Part shown: positions 48,598 through 58,873 of the stretch, piece by piece
How positions within the stretch are numbered: the first letter of the stretch is position 1
Layout of the letters: each line of letters opens with the position of its first letter
NCBI GenBank assembly: GCA_003640385.1
Contig: RCAB01000389.1
Location: forward strand, 1 to 61,609
Direction of reading: 5' to 3'
Source: Setaria digitata
Taxonomy: Eukaryota > Nematoda > Chromadorea > Rhabditida > Setariidae
DNA length: 61,609 nt
The notes under the pieces: generated by a model
What the model was told of the DNA's origin: nothing
The model's input: only the letters and a program-made list of their open reading frames with translations
Database searches by the model: none
Made by a program: the position numbers and the translations under genes

Positions 48598-49720
48598 AAT
48601 GGATTGATTATGTTGGCACCATATGGAATTTCTTTTTCTTATCATAAAATATATCCTTTTCTTTTTTGAAAATTTTGTGGCAGTTTATATTCCATTACAT
48701 GTTAAGTTATTAATTTGTTCATTTTGAATTAGTTTTTAAGCAAAACTTGTTTTTGTGACATGTTACATGTTTTCAGTTTCATTTGTTACGTATATCTACG
48801 TGAGTTATATGTGTACGTATGAGCACGTAAATATGCGTATATGCGTGTATGTTTGGTTTATCTCAATTTTTTTTTTTTTTGTTTTGGTATATAAAATTGA
48901 ATACCGTTCCTTTTTCTTTATATTCAAACAGTGAATTGTTCCAATTTTCCCATAATTACTCCAATAATGTAGAGTGAAAAGTTAATATAAAAGATTTAAT
49001 TTTAAATTTTTTTTGCAATAATTAATTTCAGTTCATTTTTGCAAGCACAAAAAAGTTGGAGCAGTTTATTGCACACCTTTTTTCTTTCTTTTCTTTTCTC
49101 TTTTTTTTTTTTTTTTTCAGAGAAAAAAGCTTTATCGATATAGTGTTTCGCAGATGTATTTTGTTGGAAAATAGTAATTCAACTATGAAATTAAATTGCT
49201 GTCTAAATGAAAATTGATCAAGTTTGATTGATTAGCAAAAATGTTATCATTGATTTCAATGGTATTATTTAATTTTCATTTATGAGGCCATCATTTTTTT
49301 TTTTCTTTTTGTTCTCGAATCTAAAATCAATTTTTTCTTCTATTCTTCTTGTACATCATCTTTTTTTTTTTTTTTTTCAAGAAAGCTTTTTCATATAGTA
49401 TTCTTTTTCTTTTACAGAATAATTTAATTTTTTCGAAATTTCATTCATTTTTACAACCATTTGAAATGGTTTATTGCTTCGTACAAATATTATATACTCT
49501 GTTATTATGATAGTAAAGTTTTTTCTTTTTTTTTTTTCCTTTTGCTTTTTTTGGCAAACAAATAATTTATTCCATAATTTTTACAGTATATTTTGAAAAA
49601 AAAGAGGGAAAAATTGCAATTTTTTCTTTTAATTTTTTATTCTGTTCCATTTATGATACTAGTTTTATTGTTGTATGTTGATTATATCATTCATTGTTTT
49701 AAATTTTATCATTTTTTATT

Positions 49721-49721
<1 letters not shown>

Positions 49722-49767
<46 letters not shown>

Positions 49768-49785
49768 NAAAAAAAAAAAAAAAAA
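49722..49785. repeat. Poly-A tract interrupted by one N
   Basis: Over 60 A residues with a single N at 49768. Another run of about 25 A lies near 49894-49919. The N suggests two contig ends joined inside a homopolymer, so the length is unreliable. Confidence 0.85.
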
Positions 49786-51525
49786 GAAAAAGAAAAACGA
49801 AGAGATGAAAGAGACAAACAAGCCTGATTAATTCTTAATTAAAATTATATTCACACCAAACACGTACAATAATATTCATTTCATAAATTCTTTGAAAAAA
49901 AAAAAAAAAAAAAAAAAAAGAAGAATGATAGTGATAATTTTTCACGTACGAATCATTCATATATACCATTACAATTGATCATGAGGCGAAAAGAAGAATG
50001 AATGATCACTGAAAAAAATTATCATCGATGCTATTTTTTTTATTATTATTATTAATCATTTTTATTCATGTAAAAATTTCTTTTCCATTGATTTTTCTCA
50101 CTTATGGAAGTATTTTTCGATAGTTGTTCCAAATGTTTGCAATGTTTAAAGTTTGCTGAATTCCTTACTAAATATTATAGCATTAAAGGAAAAACCAAAA
50201 AAAAAAATTTTCTATCCTGTTCGATATGATATTAGTTCTTTTAACAATGTTTATTTTGCTGAAATTGGATAAAATTTTCCGTATTTAAAGATTTTAGATG
50301 AGCTCCCTCCTCTGCACCATATTTCAACAATAGTATCTTGATTTTAGGTAAATTAATCTCCAATTATATATTGATATGCATTTTTCAAAAAGCAATAATT
50401 TTTTTTTTTTTTTTTTTTGCCCTTATTAGTGCTAGAAAATTGGGCTAGTCAATAATTGCAAGTAAACGAAATTTGCCTGATTGATTAGCAATTTATGGGA
50501 ATTCTAAAGATCAGCAATTCTTCCTGGATATTTTTAGGTTAGTTTTAGGTAGGACAGGAAATGAAGGATGAGAATTTGTGATGTGTAGTGGAAAAAGAAA
50601 AAAAATGGAGTATAAAACGCAGTATAATTCATGATATTGCTATTCAGTTCTATAGTTAAGCAAATATTTTATAAGAGTTAATTCATCAGAATCAACAAGT
50701 ATTGTGGAGCGGAATTTTTGCCAATTTAATTTGATCTCAAATTTAGATTGAAGTGTTTTTTTTTTTTTCTTCTACTCATACATCTTCAAATTTACTACCA
50801 TTTTGAAATATGCTTTTGCATTCTGATTTGATCATTTCTGCATAAATGGATATTTTGTTTTCATTAAGTTTATTTAAAATTGCAACTCTAATTGGCTACA
50901 GCGCTAATGAGCAACAAATCATTATGATTTTTATGCTAAATTAGCAATATATAATTTGTAAATAACACAAAATTGACCATTCTGTTATACAATTTAAAGC
51001 TAAGCCGAATTAGACATTATTCAAACATTCAAACAGTTTTCGGTGATTTTTTTTTTTTTTATTCTTTATGGGACAAAGATAAGCATTGATTCATTATTAT
51101 CATTCAACTAAGGCAACAATAATATTTCAATATACTTATCTGATAAATGCTATTTTATTTCTGGGAAACAAAAGAATAGGAAGGAATTGCTGTATATGGT
51201 ATTTGAAGAGTGCTGATATGAAAAAAAAAAAAAAAAAAAAAAAACACACACAGATAATTTTATGAGATAATGGAAGAAATAAACAAAATTATCATAATTC
51301 ACTGATAGTCATGAGCAATTATCATTACTGTTCATCCTTAGTATAATTTAGATGAGAAAAATGAGCAATAAGGAAAGAGCTAAATTGAACAATGATGATA
51401 ATTAATTATTTATATGATTTGTAAAAATAAAACAAGTACACCGTACACCTCGAAGTTTGATAAATTTACTGATATTATCTTTATTACATCAGAGGTAATC
51501 AATGGAGGTTAGAGGATGAGAAAAA

Positions 51526-51663
51526 AAAAAACGAAAAAGAAAAAAAAAAGGAAACAATTATATGAGAAAAACGTTTAATCACAAAGCATAGAATTNATGA
51601 GAAAAAAAAAAAAAAAAGGAAACAATTATATGAGAAAAACGTTTAATCACAAAGCATAGAATT
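51526..51663. repeat. Duplicated block of about 65 bases around N 51596
   Basis: A poly-A stretch followed by GGAAACAATTATATGAG and on to CATAGAATT occurs before the N and again after it. Apart from the A-run composition the copies are identical. An unmerged assembly overlap is the simplest reading. Confidence 0.85.
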
Positions 51664-51893
51664 AATAAAAATGTATTGCTTATTATAAGAATTTGCAGAA
51701 GGAGAAAAAAAGTTCAAAATTTTACATGAAAAAAAAATTAAGATTGAAAAATATTACTGGGCTTATCATCCATTATTATATGCTAGAAAAAATATCAAAA
51801 AAATTTATAAAGTAAATGAATGATACGTTTATGCATCGTACGTAATTTTTTATCGATATCTAAAAATAACAAAGGCATATTTTGAACTATAAN

Positions 51894-52113
51894 GCTATAA
51901 TTTCGAAAATTTAATTTTCTATGCCAAATTTAGAGAAATGAAATTAGTGGCTAAATTCATGGAGATGGATGGAATTTAAATTCGAATTTACATAATAAAA
52001 TGNACTATAATTTCGAAAATTCAATTTTCTATGCCAAATTTAGAGAAATGAAATTAGTGGGCTAAATTCATGGAGATGGATGGAATTTAAATTCGAATTT
52101 ACATAATAAAATG
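51894..52113. repeat. Duplicated block of about 108 bases between Ns 51893 and 52003
   Basis: The block beginning CTATAATTTCGAAAATT and ending CATAATAAAATG is present at about 51895-52002 and again at about 52005-52113. The copies differ by single-base changes (for example AATTTAAT versus AATTCAAT, and one inserted G). This fits two haplotypes or uncorrected reads placed end to end. Confidence 0.85.
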
Positions 52114-52169
52114 ATGCATATATGTGCCAATTTTTAATAAAATTTACTATTAAAACTTAAAATTTATTT

Positions 52170-52621
52170 ATACAGTGCATATAAAACAACTTTCCTTATA
52201 TAATTTAATTTCCTAGCTTGTCAGAATGTCCCAAAGATCGTTGCATTTTTGGTCATTCTTTTAATTCCTCTGCACTCTGAAAAATTATTTCATTTTAGAT
52301 TTTTATTTTTTTTGATATATTATAACTAAAATATTAAATTGACACTTTGTATATTTCACATANCATTCTTTTAATTCCTCTGCACTCTGAAAAATTATTT
52401 CATTTTAGATTTTTTTTTTTTTTTGNCATACAATACATATAAAACAACTTTCATTATATAATTTAATTTCCTAGCTTGTCAGAATGTCCCAAAGATCGTT
52501 GCATTTTTGGTCATTCTTTTAATTCCTCTGCACTCTGAAAAATTATTTCATTTTAGATTTTTTTTTTTTTTTGATATATTATAACTAAAATATTAAATTG
52601 ACACTTTGTATATTTCACATA
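52170..52621. repeat. Two long copies and one short copy of a block around Ns 52363 and 52426
   Basis: A block of about 190 bases (52170-52362, containing CTTGTCAGAATGTCCCAAAG) reappears at 52427-52621. A 62-base piece of it (52364-52425) sits between the two Ns. Poly-T lengths and a few bases differ between copies. Probable assembly joins. Confidence 0.85.
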
Positions 52622-53034
52622 TTATCATTGGAGGGATAAATGCAAAAAAAAAAAAAAAAAAAAAGTGTTCATTAAATGAAATTTGGTGATAATGGAATGA
52701 AACTGCTGGAGTTCTTGAATTTTCATATATTTTATTAGTAAAAAGTGGAGGAAAAAAAAAAAAAAAAAATAAGAAATAAAATTTGTAAAGCACAATTAGC
52801 TAGTTAGCTAGATTTTTTTCAAGCTAGATTTGCTAAATATTCGAAATCATGAAAATACTAGCTAGGAACTAGTCATTTTGAGCAAAATAATTCTTTACTA
52901 ATAAACTTAAAACTCTGCAACTAATTTCCATTATGATGTTTAAAACATTTTATTACTATTAATTATTTTCATGCGCACTTCTTTATCACCATCCTCTAAG
53001 CGTTAATTATCATTTTTGTATCCGTTAAGTTGAG

Positions 53035-53348
53035 TCACATGTGCTGCTCAATCTCTGCTTGGATTTTCTTTGAAATAGGCTGCAAAATGAATATATTATC
53101 AGCACAAATATTTCTGTACTACCAAATTTCTATTTAGTGAAGAAAAGAAAGAAACATTAAATCGTAATTAAAACCAAAAAATATGATTAAAATCGAGACA
53201 CGGATTTTAAATCTTTTTCATTATTTAAATTCTGATCTTTTCCTTTACCCTTTCCAAAGCATAACTCAGTTATTCCATTTATACTCATTGATTCGAATAA
53301 AAAAATATTTTATTTTTCATATAATATGGATAAATATTATATGAAATA

Positions 53349-53384
<36 letters not shown>

Positions 53385-56300
53385 GGAGAGAGAGAGAGAG
53401 ATCAGGCAGGTAAAATATATCTTCATTAATGATAGTTTTAATTATATCATTTACCACAATAGTAACAACGGGGGTAGTTCTTTTACCGCGACAGAATAAT
53501 CCCCGCAATACTATCGTTGAGCTCTTTCTGAAAATGTCAAAATGTCTATCAAAAAAAAAAAAAAAGAACAAAAAAAAAAAAGGAAAATGGTAATTATATT
53601 TTAATTATTAAGTGCTAATGAAACATTGCTTCTCCTTCCCTCCTATAATTTTAAATTTAATTTTTAAAATTCGATATATTTAATGTAAGGAAGCAATAAA
53701 TTTTACTACTTTTTTCACTCATAATGCATAGCAGTGATAATAATACCAGATACAAATAATAAATTATAGTAATAAACGATGATAATAAATAATAATAAAT
53801 AAATGTAATAAATAACAATAATAATAAGTAATAATAATAAATGTTAGTAACAAATAATAATGATAAATAACAATAATGAACAATAATTAATTATTAAATA
53901 ACAATAGTAAAATAGTAAAAGGAATGTTTGTTAGAATTAAAAAAAAAGATATTGTATTAATGAATTTATTTACAAAGTGATAAGCATTTTTTCAGGAATT
54001 TTCATCCTATTGAAAAAACAAAACAAAACAAAACAAACAAAATAATTTATTAGTTGATTAATAATTATTACCTCACAGCACCACTAAAAATCAACAGAGA
54101 AAATGGATCGGTAGCAGCAGTTAAAGTAAAAAGTATCATAATAAGCCATGAAGCCCAAGGACCTTCGCCAACGCCAACAGTTATAACCACTTGTCCAGCA
54201 AGAAATACTACGGTATTGCAGATACACGGTAGAACGAGCCTAAAATTGCGGCATACGGTGGAATTATCCTAAAAATTTGCAATATATTTCCTCTCTCCTT
54301 TTTTATTTCTTTCTTTCACTTCTTCTTTTATTCTTTTCTTTGCCTTCTTTTTCGTAAACTTATTTCTCATATATATATATATATGAGAAATAAGAAGTGA
54401 AAGAAAGAAATATATATATATATATATATATATGTGTATATGGAACTGTATAAATAAAATTATGACATATTTTTATATATGAGAAATATTTAAGTTATTG
54501 AGTTTCTTTTTTTTTTTTTTTTACGTATTTTATGGTGATTTCTTCTAATTTCTTATAAATAATTATGAAATTTTTTTTAGACGAATACAAAAATTTTTCC
54601 TTTATATGTAAAGAGGCTCCACTAAATTAATGATTATATATTGCTATCAAAAATTATATATTCTTTTAGAAGACGGTTTGAATATTTTGCATAATAGAAA
54701 GGGTCACTTAATTTCATTCTCTGAAAGGTCAAAGAAATATATTATATGCATTTGAAAAATTACTCAAATCTATTTGGATATTTTGGAAGTATCATATATA
54801 CATCGTTAGTTAAATACTTAGCAGCAATTTAATTGAAAAAATTTCGAATTAAAACCGTAAATTGAGCAATGTTTTGCAAAGGATTACTGATTAATCAAAT
54901 TAACAGCTTAGATCAATTTATCACACTTCACATCTTTGCTGATAAAATAAATTTTACTTTTGTAGAATAAAAATCAAACTTTTCCACTTTTCCTCCTGAT
55001 TTATGTAATAACAAAATGTCTTCTTTTTCGTTATTTCGCGAATTTAAAATCCGTATTCAATTTAAAAAAAAATGTTTTACATTTTAAAATTTCACCCAAA
55101 TTAATATCGATCATAATCATGATTAATAGTTAGCAGTAATTCTGCAATAACTTACTTAGCTTCGGTTGGCATGGTGCTGTTAGCACCTCTATTTAATTTC
55201 GTCTGTATTTTGCGAGTTTCAAATCGAATGAAGAAATTATTTCGAGCTAGACGATTGTATCTGAGCAGTAAGAGGAGAGTCAAACTGAAAAGAAAATTAA
55301 ATTTTTAATTAATTTTTAATCAAAATAAATGGAAGAAAAAATAACCGTGCCAATTAATCCTAAAAATATGTCACCAAAAAGTGTCAAAAATCTAAAATTT
55401 TTGACACTTTTTTTTTCAAAAATTTTAAATTTTTGACACACACCAAAATTTTAAAATCGATAATAAGTCAGTAATTGGAATAATTTCCATTAATTTAGTT
55501 ATTAGTTATTAATGCTAAAGCTAAATTACAAAAAAATTTTTGCTATAAAGCGCAATTTTCGGAATAACCAGATTGCTTATTAAATTAATTGCTTAATCAA
55601 ATTTTTGATTAATTAAAATAATCAAGTATTGCTTAATTTGCCAAAATCACTTTTTCACTCATTCAGTCACGATTTATGAATAGACGAATAATTTCACTTT
55701 CTCATCTATTTACTACTATTTGCTTACTTAATTATTCAAATTACATCGTTTGCAGTCATTTAAATATTAGATTACCTGTACAGAATAAAGGTAGAAATGA
55801 TGATTGTAGAATGAAAAATCATGAAAAATAACGATTTGCCACCGTCTAAATACATTTTTATATCATCCGGAATCATACCATAGACACTTGGTTCATAATA
55901 AAATGTTACATACCATCGTTGAAAATATGTTATTATCGACTGTAATTAATAAAATTTATGATAAATTTTCCAATTCTATTCAATACTACGAATATTTTTT
56001 ATTTATTTATCTTTTTACTTATTTACTGCCTAGCCTTAATATTGATTTTTCCTGTTTGTTTGTATTGAATTTTATTTAATTTATTTATTTACTCATTTTC
56101 TGTATGAGATATATTTTGTCACTTCTAAAATATCAATTTTATTCCATTTCTAATTAGTGTAAAAGAATGATTATTTCACTTGCAATCATCTTTTTTTTTT
56201 TTTTTAATAATGTTAGGATAGATGAAGTTTCAAACAAAGACAAGAGCACAGCATTGAGTTATCTGAATTCTTCAATAATTCTTTTTTTTTTTTTTTTTTT

Positions 56301-57634
56301 TTTTTTTTCTCAATTATCAAAAGTTTTTGATTTTGAAAAATTTTTTACATTTAATAATACTTCGGCAAATATTATTTTCATTGCCATTTCAACACTTGCT
56401 TATTATACTATAATTAGTTTGTTATGGCATAATTTATTTATGATTTAATGAGCTCCAGAAAACTGTAATTATTGCAATTTGGTTGAAATGAAACTATCGC
56501 TAATTAACTTTTTTCGGCAATATTTCAAGTAAATTAATTTGACAAAGTTAAGTATTGTAATATTTGAGCATTATTTCAATTATACACTTTGGTAATTCCA
56601 AAAAAAAAAATAAAAATAAAAATAAAACTTTTCATTTTTTGTTTATAATCTAAAAAAAGATTCACTGAAATTTCAGCACATTCTAAAAAAAAAAAAGTAT
56701 TTTTCTGTTCATTTTGTCGTGATACTTTTGAATTGTATTCTTTCAAAGTAAAAATAATAGGAAGAAAAATTGCCTTTTATTTCGATAAAATTTGAAATTG
56801 AAAAAAATGTGAAATGTAAAAAAAAAGATTCCAATTTTTTTTTCCTTGTCAATGATGACCCTATTTATTTTTACTTCAACTATTTCTGCCTACAATTTTT
56901 TCACTCCTTTTTTTTCCTTCAGTTATTTATTACGGATATTTTCATTCATTTCAATGAAATGTTCTAATTAGTAATTATTATTATTATTTTTTAATGAATC
57001 GTACGAAATAATTATTTAAATTTGAAGCTGAGAAAGGAAAATTTTTCTTTTCAAATTTGTTAAACGCAGAAAAAAAATTGCTTCTTTAAATATGTAATGT
57101 ATTATCAATTTTGGAATAAAAACTTCGCTCTTTTTTTTGTTCACTTATGCTAAGTTTATTTTTTTCTTTTCAAGCGGAAAAATTTATCACGTGTAAAAAT
57201 TAATTGAAATGAATGGAAAAAACAAAAAAAAAACAGGAAGAACAAAAAAAAATTGTTCGTGATAATGAATGGAAGAAAAGTGAAGTAGAAAGAAATTTTT
57301 TTTTTTTTTCTAACCTCACGAAATTTTAAGAAAAACATTTATAATTCATATTTTTTAGCAAATAAAAAAAAAAAAAAAAATACTTGTACAAGACTAATTG
57401 CATAGCATGAAAAACACAAAATATAAGCGGTGGATTTCGTTTGTTTTCTAAACTGACATGGACGATAAACAGCTGTAAAACGAGTCCATGCAATCAGTAT
57501 GATATGATAACACATTGCAAACCATACTGTATCTAAATATACCTGAAATATTTTTCATTTTTAATCCAGAAGACATTTTCACACAATGCTAAAGGATAGC
57601 AATATTGATTGATTGTTTAATTTGTTAGAATTTC

Positions 57635-57678
<44 letters not shown>

Positions 57679-58873
57679 AAAACTATTTGATGCATAATTA
57701 TACTTTTATAACTTTCACTGATAACTAAATTATTTTTGAAAGCAAAAGATTTTATTTTCAAAGAAAAGACGAGATTAAAATTTAATTAATACTTGAAAAA
57801 TTCGTCTTCCGTCCACTGGAGTAGATTTTTTCACCAGTATAAGTAGACCAGGTACAAGCGCATAATTAATTAACAAAAACATATTATTGATTGATGCACT
57901 GAGCAGATACAGGAAACCGATATTTAACTGCAAATAGTTTTAGGTAATTTTATTTAATATACCTGTAAAATTATGTTAAATTTCTTGTATTACATTTTTC
58001 ATTTCTTTTTTGAAGAAAGATATGTTTTCATAACAACAGTAATTAAATTCTTTCTGTTTCTGTTCTTTAATTAAGCTATCACACAGGATATCTTTTGATG
58101 ATATCAGTCATTAAATCCTTCTGTTTCTGTTTAATTAAGCTATCACACAGGACATCTTTTTATGATATCAGTCATTAAATCCTTCCGTTTCTATTTAATC
58201 AAGCTATCATACAGGACATCTTTTAATGATATCAGTCATTAAACCCTTCTGTTTCTGTTATTTAATTAAGCTATCACACAGGACATCTTTTAATGATATC
58301 AGTCATTAAATCCTTCTGTTTCTGTTATTTAATTAATCCATTATACAGCTTGAAAAATATGTACTCTAATCAGCAATAAGTTAATTAAATCAAAGAAAAG
58401 CTTACATGTTGTAACAATATTTTTCCTTTACTTTCTCTTGAAATAAGCAAAAAAAAAAAAAAGAAAAAAATACAATAATAATATTAGTGCAAATTAAATC
58501 ATTATTATACTACTGCAATCAATATTATTACAGTTTATTATTATTATAAAATTAGAATATCTTAATATTACATAATAAGATTTGAGAAGGTGCAATAATA
58601 CGCTATCACGAAATAACTATCATTATTCAAATTTATCTATAAATATTTGAAATTAGAGCAGAATTTTTTTAATAACTAAAATGGCTTAAAAATAAATTGA
58701 AAACAAACTCTTAACTAACTTACTCGAGACTCTCGATATAAAACAACGACAGTAAGACAATAAACTAGCAAAAATATTAGCGCTAATGAAATTAACGTTC
58801 CACCAGCAAAAATATCATTCCAATTTAATGGTACATTGTACCAATCATTGGTTGCTCCATCTAATGAATCCAT
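53035..58873 (-). CDS. Divergent seven-transmembrane G-protein-coupled receptor
   Basis: Eight exons on the minus strand join in phase: 58724-58873, 57793-57927, 57384-57542, 55776-55939, 55156-55284, 54072-54239, 53455-53527, 53035-53079 (TGA). They give 340 residues, a normal length for a serpentine receptor. Hydrophobic segments lie at about 19-46, 54-80, 97-118, 133-155, 183-210, 247-270 and 275-300. The charged loop 211-246 (RYNRLARNN, ETRKIQTK) is typical of the third intracellular loop. The first 18 residues lack a signal peptide. After segment 3 it has WTRFTAVYRP where class A receptors have DRY; this resembles the NRFxAVxxP pattern of nematode srx/srsx receptors. Segment 7 ends TDPFSLLIFSGAVR instead of NPxxY. 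No cysteine is seen in extracellular loop 2, so the usual disulphide is missing. The ligand is unknown, and a chemosensory or peptide receptor are both possible. Introns carry several inverted and tandem repeats. Confidence 0.84.
53315..53346. repeat. Inverted repeat with 13-base arms in the receptor's last intron
   Basis: TTTCATATAATAT and its exact reverse complement are separated by six bases (GGATAA). A (TA)n run followed by a (GA)n run lies just to the right, at about 53347-53400. Confidence 0.9.
54306..54410. repeat. Nested TA-centred palindrome with a distant matching outer arm
   Basis: A perfect 36-bp palindrome at 54359-54394 (CTTATTTCTCAT outward from a TA core) is followed by AAGAAGTGAAAGAAAGAAA at 54392-54410. 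That outer arm is the exact reverse complement of 54306-54324. The 34 bases between 54324 and 54359 have no counterpart on the right. It lies in the intron between the fifth and sixth receptor exons. Confidence 0.9.
55380..55408. repeat. Short perfect hairpin in a receptor intron
   Basis: AGTGTCAAAAAT and ATTTTTGACACT pair around CTAAA. A third partial copy (AAATTTTTGACAC) follows near 55427-55439. Confidence 0.92.
58043..58345. repeat. Minisatellite, about 4.5 copies of a 64-67 base unit
   Basis: The unit contains GCTATCACACAGGACATC, then GATATCAGTCATTAAA and CTTCTGTTTCTGTT. GCTATC recurs at 58075, 58139, 58203 and 58270, so the spacing is 64, 64 and 67. Copies differ by scattered substitutions and a 3-base indel (TTA). 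It lies in the first intron of the receptor gene. Confidence 0.93.

Larger units (their letters stand above)
48598..53034. other. Intergenic AT-rich DNA between lin-40 and the receptor gene
   Basis: About 4.4 kb between two convergent genes, so it contains both 3' UTRs. No exon was recognised. It has many T or A runs and the N-joined duplicated blocks listed separately. The T-rich stretches just after 48600 probably belong to the lin-40 3' UTR. Confidence 0.7.

Noticed and set aside
54054..54272. Plus-strand frame of 72 codons
   Set aside because: It is antisense to the sixth receptor exon, which joins in phase with its neighbours and encodes transmembrane segments 6 and 7.
58043..58345. CRISPR-like regular repeat array
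   Set aside because: The whole 64-67 base unit repeats with no unique spacers, and the setting is a nematode intron. It is a minisatellite.
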